64,000 nt of DNA from Eutrigla gurnardus. Its lineage: Eukaryota; Chordata; Actinopteri; Perciformes; Triglidae. The stretch spans positions 3,862,042 to 3,926,041 of the forward strand of contig OY741283.1 of the NCBI GenBank assembly GCA_963514095.1, in the 5' to 3' direction. A model generated the notes under the pieces. It searched no databases. It was not told the origin of the DNA and saw nothing but the letters and a program-made list of their open reading frames with translations. Shown here one piece after another: positions 23,081 to 34,291 of this stretch (positions are counted from its first letter, which is position 1; each line of letters begins with the position of its first letter). The position numbers and the translations under genes are program-made.

Positions 23081-26000
23081 TTTCAACATCACACAGCAGG
23101 CCCACATTTTAGTGCAATGACCTTTTCAGCCCTCGTGGAAGCCATTTATATTATATTCCCTCTAGCGCCGTGGCGTTAATTCATGCTGAAACTCTATTCT
23201 AAGGCCTGGATTTGAACTTTGTCGCGCCCGTTGCAAGAACTCTCACCTCCGACGCTTTTTTCACTCACAACAACCCGGTCAGCCGCGTAACAGAAGCCCG
23301 AAGCCCATTTAGTTGTCCGGGTTTCCCTGCAGCGGCCGACTGGGGCCGAGGCGGCCGTCACACCAGCTCCAACACCTGCACTCTCTCCAGAAGACATGCA
23401 AAGTGTCGGGATTCATGGAAACCTGAAGTGCATCCTAGGAACCACTTTATGTCAGGGTTCTTATAAACCTCCTCTTCCTCTAATTATTTGAACATCAAAC
23501 ATTAAAGACCTCGAGGCTGCATTTTTTAGCACATTGGAGAGGATTAATGGATTCAGCCGTGAAACAAAACAACATAAACACACGACGAGGAGAAGACTGG
23601 GTCGTCAGAGAGGTTGTACTCAAAGTAAGGTCCATCGTGGGACGTCTGTAATGTTAACGGCCAATTCACAAGAGATAACCTATCCCAGATCAGTCTGAAA
23701 CGACAGGGATGGGAGTGTCTGCTCCATTTACAGAGCCGTTTACATACTCGGCGTCACTGCGAAGGACTGCAATAAAAGAAGACGGTTGGCGGTTGGATTT
23801 CTGTCACCTATTATTTTGCTCCTTTGCTACTTTGGAATGTTTCACTTTAAAAAATATTTGATTGATTGAATGATTTTTGCCAAACAACTGGTTCCAGATC
23901 CTTAAATGTGAGGATTTGCTGCTATTCTTTGACATATTTGACTATAATAATTGTGTTTTGAACGATTGGTTGAACAATAAATTTGCGATGTTTGCAGACG
24001 TCTCTTTTGGATGTCGTGATCTACATGTTTCACTTAATTTGGACATTTCATTTCATCGACCAAACGAGAAAATACTTGACATATTCATCAATAATGAAAA
24101 TAATGAGTAAAAACGGTTGCAGCTCTAAAGTTCATATCATATTCACTTTATATCAAGGTTTGGTAATCATAATGAACTCCAAACTCAGAGGACACAAACA
24201 TTTCTGCATTTTCCCAACGATAAAACGGTATTGTTCTCCATCTCGTCTCCGTGTGACTGTAGCTCTCTAAAGGTGTGACCAGCATCTCAAGCACAAAAAC
24301 CATTTATTCTCAACTGTCCTCAACCAGCAGGATTTCAATAGAGTCTCACCTTGCCTTTAGCATACAATCAGGATGGGAACTCACTCCCTCCGGGGATGTT
24401 TTACAGGGAACGTGCTCCACGCTGCAGACCTGAAGGAAACCCCTTCAAATCCAATGTGACGGATGAAATGAGGAGAATCATGGCGGCTCAAAGATGGCCA
24501 ACTGTTAAAAGGGTTTCGGATCACTCGACCATAAACAACGCGATAAGGCGACACGTACAGAATGGAGGCGCTGCTATACATATCGTCTGCCCTCATTTAC
24601 ATCTGCAGAAACCTGTCCATCAGGATGCATGTTTTCTTGGCTTAGCTTTAACACTGAGCGGCTCATTTACTTCCATCCACGCTCAGACGGCGACATCCAA
24701 ACCGATGGCGCTCTCCGTGTGTGTTTTAACCTATCCGTCGCTCTATTAGCGTCTCTGTCAGCGGCCATATTTCAACATCTGTATGTGTCCCCACCCCTCA
24801 GCTCCAAAAAAAACAAAAGGCCATAAACCATCAATTGAATTATGACTCCTAGTTTCTGCCTCCTCATTTTGATAATAGATTTTGAGATAAATGGTGCGGC
24901 GGCTTTGTTTGGTGAGTAATGCCGGGGCCGACGGGGGATAACGGAGGACAAAGCTCTCGTACTCTGGAACCTCTGCATCATGTGAAGCGCTAACAAGATG
25001 CTGCTGGATGTTTCTCACATCAGCATTGGACACAGGAGACCAGGGATTGGATTTTCCCACTGCTTCCAAATCCATGAGTGTTAACGAGAGACAGAAGAGA
25101 GCGTGTAGGAAGCTCGACTCGCCGCTACGGATCTAAGACGGAGCAGGAGGGGGTATTTCCCGCCTTGCTAAATGGACCCCGTTTAAATTGCTGGAAGCCC
25201 ACAACTCTGCGGTGACAGTTTTGTATTGTTCATTCTCCAATTAATAACTTCGCTGTGAAAGGTTTGCGGGCAGCGAGCATTGATTCCTTGTTATTAAAAC
25301 TCCCAGTGCTACCCACTAAGTCTCCCAGCCATCGCCTGCAGACTATTAAACAGGGCCCTCCCTGCCGTCTGCTCTCCTAGTTTGGGCTGTTTGCTATCAA
25401 TATTGATTACTTCTTGATATTCCCCTCAGTTGGCCTGTCTCTGAGACTCCACTGTAAGTCATTGCTCACCCACATGTCAATTACTGTAGAAGGGGGAGAG
25501 CAGCACTCTGTCTTAATGAAAGCAGATGGACTGAGGAGCTGAACGGTTTGCTTCTGTTGCAGTTATAAAAGAGAGAAACGAGCTCCTTGTGGAAATTGTA
25601 CACAGCTGCTGCAACAAACAAAGCTGTAATGTAGTTTGATTACGGCGTCGACAGAAAGTGTGTTCATCTGATTTAAAATTAAAATATTAGGGCCGATCAA
25701 TGGAAGGCTAGTATTTAATGCATGCGGACGAAGTTTGCCTTCAGGGTTTTCTCCCAGAAGGTCCTCTAAGGTTAAGATGAAACGGCCAGAAAAGCCTCAC
25801 CTCACCTGACAAAAGGTGTGTGAAGCTCAGAGCCGCAAGGTTGCATCCCGAAGGATTGGCAACACAAGGCCAAATTCACATTTAGGTCATTTTAATGAAA
25901 ATACAGACAGTAGCTGGGAATGGAAGAGCATTAGTCTGAGAGGAGGATATGTAACATTTCCACCTAAAATAACACTGTAAATGACTATATTTCAATTATT

Positions 26001-27123
26001 TTATCACACCAGCATAGGCTCGGAAAACATTTTTATAGATGCATGGCTCAGTAAATTAAACGCAGCCTTATTAGACACCAAGACCTTGAAGTATGTGCAA
26101 TCATGATTCCTGAAAGCAGTTATTAGTACAATTTAGACTGATGAGCCATTAACACGTGTCAATGGGGATGATTGCTGAGATGCACATTTCCTCACCACCT
26201 GCTGCATTTGATTATCACCGGCAGAAAGGCGGAAACACCACCCTGAACTTCAAAAATCAGAATCTTAATTTGGAAACTTCTCAAACAGGTACAGTACGTG
26301 TGACAACTCTTTAAAAGGCGGCGACACTTTTTATCCAAATACGTTTCATTCAGTTTGCCGTTTCCTCTGAGAAAAAGGAGCTCAAAGAGCATTTTCAAAC
26401 TGGATGTGGATGGGCTTTCTTTCCCCAATGAGACTTGTAAAATTTAATGAGGCCATTTTCTACACATCCTATTTTATGGCAGCAGTAGTGTGAAGGAGCG
26501 TGAACAAGGTTGATTAATGGGGAAGAGTTGCATTCAAAGCAAGAGTATGATGACTAATGTGGGCCAGACATGAATTATTTGTACAATTGCAAATTCAAAA
26601 CCCTGAGTCCAATATTATCAGAGATGATCATGAACAGAAAGACAATTTGGGGCGACAGAAGCAGTGGACCTGGGGGTCAAGATGAAATGAGAAATAATAA
26701 AAGAAGAGGCAGCCGCATACAGCAAATTACTCCGTAAAAGCCGCCTTGCCTTCTCTGTGATGTGCAGGGGGAGAGGACATCAGAGGGATGCTGAGAACTC
26801 AGAGAGGACCGGGGTGATAATATTAGAAATGAGTGTGAGGGCTCTCCATTCTCAGACATGATAGATAATGGCATTTCAAGCAACCTCCCATCACTAGTAT
26901 GTATAGCTCTGCCTCTTACCTATTCCATTACATCGCACTTATGGCCTCTGTCAAGAACGCCCTTTGGGATTTTATGGCTCTCATACTGCACGACACTTAC
27001 CATCACATATGCCGGCTGAAAAAACTCAACAAAGCACCGAACACACGAAAGATAAAACGCACGACGACGCAGGAAAATAAGGTTCCCACAGCAGCTTCCA
27101 GATGTAAATGAGCCGCTGTGAAC
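23081..27123. other. Intergenic sequence, no supported gene
   Basis: Mostly unique sequence. The part from about 25180 to 26760 is high-complexity and AT-rich with many TAAT-type sites. The 132-codon frame at 24351-24749 is not recognisable. Confidence 0.55.
25180..25520. other. Candidate conserved non-coding element
   Basis: This is high-complexity, repeat-free sequence with several homeodomain-type sites (CCAATTAATAAC, TCAATATTGATTAC, GTCAATTACTG) and no sustained frame. It has the look of a developmental enhancer; this is a subjective call without alignment. Confidence 0.25.
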
Positions 27124-27131
27124 ATCCAAAC

Positions 27132-27705
27132 CAGAGCCCGACCGATATATCGGCGGGACAATATTATCGGCCGATATTAGGCATTTTCCAAACGATAGGT
27201 ATCGGCATTTATAACGGCCAATAAATGAATATTTAAACATAAAATAAAAATGGACGAAACACCCTTATAGAACTTAACAGAATTTGTCTCCAGTCTTGTT
27301 AGAAGTTATATTTATGAAGCTTACCAAGTCTTTTAATACTGGTAACTTTGGGTTTGGTTGTTGTTGTTATTGTGTTTTTGTTCAAAGGACTTTAAGTTTT
27401 ATATCTTGTTTGTATTTTTATACATTTTATTTATCAGAACTTTAATATATTTTGATGTTCCGTTGTGACAATAAAATAAACAAGTTTATTTTTAAACTGC
27501 ATTATCATATTATTTTAGTGAAGACTCATAAATAACTACAAATACAATGTTAGGGAAATCTGTTAATGTTTTGTTACGCGTTTCTGAAAAATCAACATAT
27601 ATAAAAAAAATATATATCGGCCGATATATCGGAATATCAGATTTTTAAATCAACAAACATTTGTATCGGTATCGGCCTTCAAAATCCTTTATCGGTCGGG
27701 CTCTA
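27132..27705 (-). mobile_element. hAT-type miniature inverted-repeat element, family 1 copy 2
   Basis: This 574-bp copy is in the opposite orientation to copy 1. Left end CAGAGCCCGACCGATA, right end TATCGGTCGGGCTCTA. The flanking duplication has one mismatch: ATCCAAAC (27124-27131) against ATCCCAAC (27706-27713). It shares the subterminal CCGATATATCGG motifs and the internal AT-rich core with the other copies. Non-coding. Confidence 0.83.
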
Positions 27706-27713
27706 ATCCCAAC

Positions 27714-29673
27714 TCTTATTATAAAACATGAACGGGGTAATAATAAACACAAAGATGAGAAAAGTATTCATATCACGTTGAGGTCATGGATTTTTTGACG
27801 ACACTGAAGCAGACACGTTAATTGATTGGACGTTGTTGGCAATTAGTTTGACAATTATCAAATCGAATTTTGTCGATTGATCTTGGAGGGATCACAACTG
27901 GAGCATGCGGTTTTTACGTCCACATCACAACAGTCGCACATTCAGAGGCGATATGAATTCAGATAATATGGACCCGTCGTGCACATTAATAGGAGTTTTT
28001 GACCTCAAAGCGGCTGCACTAAAAACCCATTTTAACATCGCCTGCCCCGGCACCAAACAGCACACACAGACAGTTTGAGACTAGTTGGAAGAGGTGACCC
28101 TGAATAGTCATTATTACACAATTAAATCTAAGGAGCCTGATTCAACTGCCAATCACACAGTGGAAGCATCGCAATGGGGGAAATTAAACAAAGTAACATT
28201 GCATTCTGGCTCTATAGGGGTGCAGGATGTGTGATTATACATAGGACTGCCTGGTATCTGGGACTTCCGCAGCATGTACCAACCAGCAATAGATGTTGTT
28301 TTGGGTGTGACTGATGAAACGTTGGTGTTTAGATAAGCCTTCATCCAGCTGGTCTAGCAAAAGTGAATAAACACAAATGATCCTGCAGTTAAACTCTGTA
28401 ACGGGAGGTCGACGGATCTCTGTTTCAGGACCCTGGACAGCGACACACAACTCCCATAAACAGTGTAGCTAAATAGTCATGTATCTCAGCCAAAAATCTA
28501 TCTTGTTTTAGCTTTTTTGATAGATAAATAGAGCTTAAACTGAAGGTGAAGAAAAATGATTCGACAATAAGCCAAAAACTTGACCAATCAGACTGAAAGA
28601 CGTCTTCGAATGATGATGAATGAAGGTGTCTCAGTGGGGGGAAACCCCTTCTAGCAGGTGAACATAATGGAGATATGTTCCCCACACACAGAGAAGAATG
28701 TATTAAAATTAGTGCACACATGGACAAAGCTGTACTCTGCACAATCTGCATTCTTTTTAAGCCATCAGCATGTTAAGAAAACAGTATGCCAGCAGCTCTG
28801 TGGGGGGCGGAGGTGATGATGACGGCAGTGGACTTGTCTGAGAAGCCGACCGCAGGGCCATCGATCTCCCACACCACATCACTCCGGCTCCATTTACAGA
28901 ACCAATCACATCCCCCGCTGATTGATGTGCGGATAATTGAGCTGTCACCGGGGTTTTCATGTTTCTCCTCGAGCTCACTTCAGACTTTAGTAATTGTATT
29001 GTATTTTACTTTAACACCATTTACAACAAAGGACATCCTGATGTGTATTTATGTCAATATTCTGCCAGACTGCTGTCAGGGAGACAGAGAGATGCTAACT
29101 CCTGCACAGGGCATGATAGACCACTAGCCTGTCCAGGCTAATTAACCTCAGGGGCCAAGTCTCCCGCTGCCCTGCAGGGTCAGCCGCCGCTGCAGCTGCT
29201 TCATCCCGACATCACGCAATCACAGACTCTCCGACTTTACTCACTGCTATAGCTGTGATCTTGAACTAGTCCGATTCTTGTCTTACGTTTGCAGTCTGTA
29301 AGAATACTTGAATTCATTTCATCAAGTATTCTTCATTTAAACACATTTAGAGATTTTAGATTTCAGCGTTAAAACAGTCCACCTTCAAGAAGTAGTGGAC
29401 CTTTTCATGAATATGCTTTTGTTGAATAAGTTGAATAAGAGAAGGTAAAGTTCTGTAAAAAGGCAGCATTCAAGTAGCTTAGCCAAACTAGAAACAGAGA
29501 AACAGCCTTGCTTTGGAACAAAATCCACTTACTAATTAACTCATATGAATAGAGGAATTCATTAATAATACGGAGAGGCTGTTTTGAATGAAATCATTTT
29601 GACTCAATTTGTCCTCTGATCAATATCATCTGATGTACAGGTACTTGTGTTTTCATCTTTATTTATATCGCAA
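27714..29673. other. Intergenic sequence, no supported gene
   Basis: Several overlapping frames of 60-113 codons occur at 28150-29140 on both strands, none with a domain. No repeat boundary was found. Confidence 0.5.
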
Positions 29674-30001
29674 TATCGTGATATGTATCGTATCGTGACC
29701 AAAGTATCGTGATACGTACCATATCGTGACCAAAGTATCGTGATATGCATCGTATCGTGACCAAAGTATCGTGATACGCATCGTATCGTGACCAAAGTAT
29801 CGTGATACGTATCATATCGTGACCAAAGTATCATGATGTGTATCGTATCGTGACCAAAGTATCGTGATACGTATCGTATCGTGACCAAAGTATCATGATG
29901 TGTATCGTATCGTGACCAAAGTATCGTGATACGTATCGTATCGTGACCAAAGTATCGTGATACGTATCATATCGTGAGGTTCTTGCCAATACTCACCCCT
30001 A
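29674..30001. repeat. 31-bp minisatellite ending in a hAT-like terminus
   Basis: There are about 9.8 copies of a 31-bp unit of the form TATCGTGATACGTATCGTAT followed by CGTGACCAAAG, from 29674 to about 29978. A unique tail then ends CTCACCCCTA at 30001; inverted, this is TAGGGGTGAG, a typical hAT-like end. The open frames through it are by-products of the 31-bp period. I could not find the matching other end with a target duplication, so it is probably one end of a damaged element whose subterminal repeats expanded. Confidence 0.75.
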
Positions 30002-31619
30002 CATATGAATAATCCGGTCTGTGCCGGCACATCACCCACCTTAAAGAGAGGGATTGTTGAGATTTTAAATTGCAAACTTTAACATGCTATGCTAAGCTAA
30101 CCAGCTGCAGGCTCCGACTTCACATCTTCTTAACACTCATAGGCGTTTTCCTCTAAATGTTCAATTATCCCTTTAGCTTCTCCAGTTTTGCATCAGCATT
30201 TAACATTTCTAACATCTGGTTTAAGGAGGCTTCTTTTCCTTTGTGCTCTCCTATCCAGGCAACTAGTCCATCCGCTTCGCTGCACGTTTAATATGCAGTG
30301 AATGAATCTGCACGTTCATTTTTAAATTGTTTGTGTGTTTTTCATCCATGTTGGCTGACCTTTGTGTTGGCTGCAGCTCTCTAGTTTCCCTCTTCTTCTC
30401 CAGGGCTGCATCACCAGCCTGGCTCTCAGCCATTTATACATTCTTACACGTCGTCTGAAACTAAACAATCCTCTCGCCTGCTTTTGCTGATTTTATATCC
30501 AATTTGTCATTTTTGCTGTCTCTAATAAAAATGTATTTTCCTATTCATGGAAATCTGTTTGTTGTCACTCTTTTAGTAACCGTTTTGAGTTTAAAGTTCT
30601 TTGTACTGGAATGAAACTCAAACTCTATCTCAACCAAAGCTCCGCTGTGTAAATATTGTGATTATTATGTAAATATGTATACTTGCTAAGATGACATGAC
30701 AAAAGCTTTCCAAACAAAAATGCAACAAAGAGAGCAAAACAAGGAAAAACAGGAAATCAGTTTCTTTCCGTGTCGGAGACAACTAGGACAGATGGCATTT
30801 TACAAGTGTCTGGGGCGGCTCGGATTTACATGAGACAATGATGATGAAAATGGGTTTTGTCGGCGGCCTGAGTGGTGCCACTTTACCGGGCACATTAGGG
30901 CATGAGAGCCTCCTATGGTGTCTTTCTGTCTGCGAATGGCCAAGCAGCAGGTTAACGCCGGCCACATGGAAAACGCTGCTGCCAGAGTATTAATAATTAA
31001 AGAGCCTCCACGTCTCCCCTCATGCATCGTTCCCCCTCGTGATGGCCATAAGCGAGTTGATTATCCTTTTCAGCTTCGACTCGGCGAGATTGTCATCTGC
31101 TGCCCGCTGATACAGCGGCCATCAAATAAAAGCTTGCTTTCCAGCAAACTGCATCATTGCTCTCAGGCAGCGGTAGTTTCATCAGAAAACTCAGCCATAC
31201 ACCGAGATCGCTGGTGATAATGCTTCCACACAGCAGGCCGCCTTTTTTTTTTTGCTGTTGTAAAGACTGCTGTCTCTCTTTCAACAATGTAGCAGTGGCT
31301 TAAATATCAATGTCATTATTTTTCACTTCCTATACAGCTCCTGACCTATTCCAGATATGTCGGTACCAGCAACTATGTTGTGCATTTTGATACAAACGTC
31401 TTTTTAAAAAGGCAATAACAATATTTGAATTTACAGACACACAGTTTACCCAACAGAGCAGTGTTTAAGACCCAGGAGAACAGCCACAACCGACTCTCAT
31501 GCTCAATAATTATTATTATTTTGATATTTTTGGGGTTTATTATCACCATTAGCTGCAACAGGATTCTCATTTTGTTCATTATGTCGGCCTTTAACATTAA
31601 CGTGTGTTCATCTGCTTAC

Positions 31620-31722
31620 TTATGTTCATGTTGGCCGATATCTGCCGATATTGATACCAGATTTTTTCATCTTCATGATGCCAATATCGAAAATGGCCCC
31701 TAAAATCCAGTATCGGTTGGGA
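31620..31722. repeat. Possible degraded hAT-like fragment
   Basis: GGCCGATATCTGCCGATATT and CCAGTATCGGTTGGGA resemble the subterminal motifs of the hAT families here, but no clean inverted ends or target duplication can be found. Confidence 0.25.
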
Positions 31723-32560
31723 ATAGACTCGAAAAGTCATCCATATGGCAAAAAAACAATCATATCTGATCAATAGCACTACAGGTAAGATGAAAAATAT
31801 GTATTTTTGATTTGGCGGAGAACTGTCCCTATGATGGCAAAAAAAAAATGGGAAATTGAAAAGTCTTATAAGTCTTTCATCGGTCACACTGCCCACGGCA
31901 CTGAATCTCTGTCACATCCTGGATTTTTCTACTGCAGCCAATAATGCCCTCTGACCTCTATGGCTGCACGTAAGTATGTTATTTCTTTGGCTATACGCTA
32001 CGATAGCCACTACAGGGAGCTTGCAGACTGAGTATCAATTACTTGCACCGATGAAATGGAGACTGGGTTAAACAATAGCGGTCAGGTGGTAAAGAGTCAG
32101 TTTAAATGCATGGATGAGGGGACCTGAACGGGTCACTGAGTCTCAACAGTGGGACAAGTAGGTGGAGCCTGAAAAGTTACACAATAAAGGCACAAGGAAA
32201 CGGTCGGGGAGAGAGGATAACTAAGTATATTAAAAGGATTGGGGCATATTCAACATGTGTTTAAATGTTAACCATGATTCTACAGTGATAGTAGCACAGA
32301 GAGGATGCTTTTACAAGGCTTTGAGATAAACGCTAAGGTTGGCATGCTCCCACTGACGGGGACAACAGCCAACACGCCGGTATGATGAATAAAAAGCAGG
32401 TGTTATATTTGCCATGTTTACCACCTGTTGCACGTTGGCCAACATTTGCAAATAAGCACTAAACACAAAGCCGGGGCTGATGGGAACGTCGTTAGTGCTG
32501 CGGATCAAAAACCAAAAGATAAAATACAATTTTGACCCGATTGTGGCAAAATATGAAAAG

Positions 32561-32650
32561 CTTTATCCTCTGGGAATCATGTTGCTGTTCCTGCCGAGAT
32601 ATTTCAGTCTGGACCAAAGTAGCGGACCAACCAACCGACTGACAAACAAG
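32561..32650 (+). repeat. Interspersed repeat fragment (GAGATATTTCAGTCTGGACC family)
   Basis: The segment carries TCCTCTGGGAATCATG and then GAGATATTTCAGTCTGGACC and AAAGTAGCGGACCAACCAAC. These phrases recur in fish genomes and partly match the fragment at 61161-61312. No target duplication or coding part is visible. Confidence 0.45.
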
Positions 32651-33772
32651 TAAACAAGGCTTCCTAGTTGGTGGTGGTCTCGATATTTTACTTTTTTAAG
32701 AGTATCAATACAAAATCAGATGATTTCTGATGAGTGACTGAGGCTGACGTTCATGCTGATAGCTTAGTTTTTATTTCAGTTTCACCAACTTATACAATCA
32801 TATTCACAATTTTGGCAAGGAGGGGAGTTGTGTATGGATATGTGTAGTGGTTTGGATGCGTGTATATACTCAAAGACATGAGTTGGGAAGACAAAGATAC
32901 ATGATAAAGAATATGTAGAGAATTCAGATCACATCACTGTATTAGTAAAGCAAAGCAGGGCTCCACCTTTCAATAAATATATCTTTTTGGAGTCTCATGT
33001 TATTTGTTCCAACTGGTAAACTGTATTGTATGTCGGGGGTCACGTTTTAACAACTTAAATGTGATGCATTTAATTGCTTCTGTTAGCAATATTTGTAAGA
33101 GATATTTTTTAGCTCTTCCATCAATTCCTCCCAGTAATGCCACCTTCAGATATTTTGTGAGCTTGCCTTCATTTTATTACAAGATCCTCATAAATTGTGA
33201 AATATATATACGTACGTCTCCAGATATGGGTGTTGTCGGCAGCCTTTGTGCTTGTAGAGATTCTGGGAAACAAGAAACCAGACAAGGACAGACACAATCT
33301 GCTAGATGAAGAAATAACATGTCATGTTTTGGTAGAGCTGCGCTATAATACTCATGTAGGAGCTGAGAGGCTCCTCTGGGAAGAATGATATGGCTGCACA
33401 TTCCCACTCGTGCCAGATGTCCCCGAAGGGAAGAAGCCAACCCCCTTTCATCTCTGTGCTTGGCTTCCCCGTGATTCGTCAAGCATGCACGGCTTGTTCC
33501 AACTGGGCCCTTTGCTCTTCACGTGCCCCTTTAATTTGAATGCCTGACCTCCCGTAGCTGCCAGAGACGTGGACAAGAAGAAAAATGGTGGCACTGAGAG
33601 GAAGGCAAGGATGAGAATGTTTTTTTGACATTTGTTTTTCGGTTGTTGTCCCATTTCTGCATGGATTAGTGTCCTCCTCCACGCTTCAAATTTCACATGA
33701 GCTATAGGTCCAAAAGGGAAACGCAGCCCGAGGGTCCACGGCTGTCTGGTGCTCGGAACAAGCCCTCCGGAC

Positions 33773-34291
33773 TAGAGCCCGACCGATATATCAGTGGGCC
33801 GATATTAGGCATTTTCCAAAACCATCGGCATTTATCGGCATTTATAATGGCCGATAAATGAATACGAAACAGAACATAACATAGAACATAGAACTTAACA
33901 GAATTTGTCTCCAGTCTTGTTCGAAGTTATATTTATGAAGCTTACCAAGTCTTTTGATACTGGTAACTTTGTGTTCGGTTGTCGTTATTGTGTTTTTGTT
34001 CAAAGGACTTTAAGTTTGTATTTTTATACATTTTATTTATCAGAACTTTAATATATTTTGATGTTCCTCTGTTCCGTTGTGACAATAAAATAAACAAGTT
34101 AATTTTTAAACTGCATTATCATATTATTTTTGTGAAGATCCATAAATAACTACAAATAACTAATGTTAGGGAAATCGCGTTTCTGAAATTTAAAAAAAAA
34201 TATCGGCCGATATATCGGAATATGGGATTTTTAAATCAACAAACATTTGTGTCTGTATCGGCCTTCAAAATCCTTTATCGGTCGGGCTCTA
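33773..34291 (-). mobile_element. hAT-type miniature inverted-repeat element, family 1 copy 3
   Basis: This 519-bp copy has the same orientation as copy 2 and is close to it in sequence, for example over the stretch containing CTTACCAAGTCTTTT. The ends are TAGAGCCCGACCGATA and CGGTCGGGCTCTA. The flanking duplication is CTCCGGAC (33765-33772) against CTCTGGAC (34292-34299), 7 of 8 matching. Small internal deletions explain the shorter length. Confidence 0.83.

Larger units (their letters stand above)
30002..33764. other. Intergenic sequence with two repeat fragments
   Basis: The stretch at 30880-31200 is high-complexity unique sequence that may be conserved. Besides the fragments at 31620 and 32561, nothing can be named. 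Confidence 0.5.

Noticed and set aside
28215..28222. TAGGGGTG as a possible left end for the hAT-like terminus at 30001
   Set aside because: The flanking 8 bases (TGGCTCTA) do not match those after 30001 (CATATGAA), and the interior shows no symmetric structure.
29604..29888. 94-codon frame of repeated RYDTYHDTLV type
   Set aside because: It is the translation of the 31-bp minisatellite.
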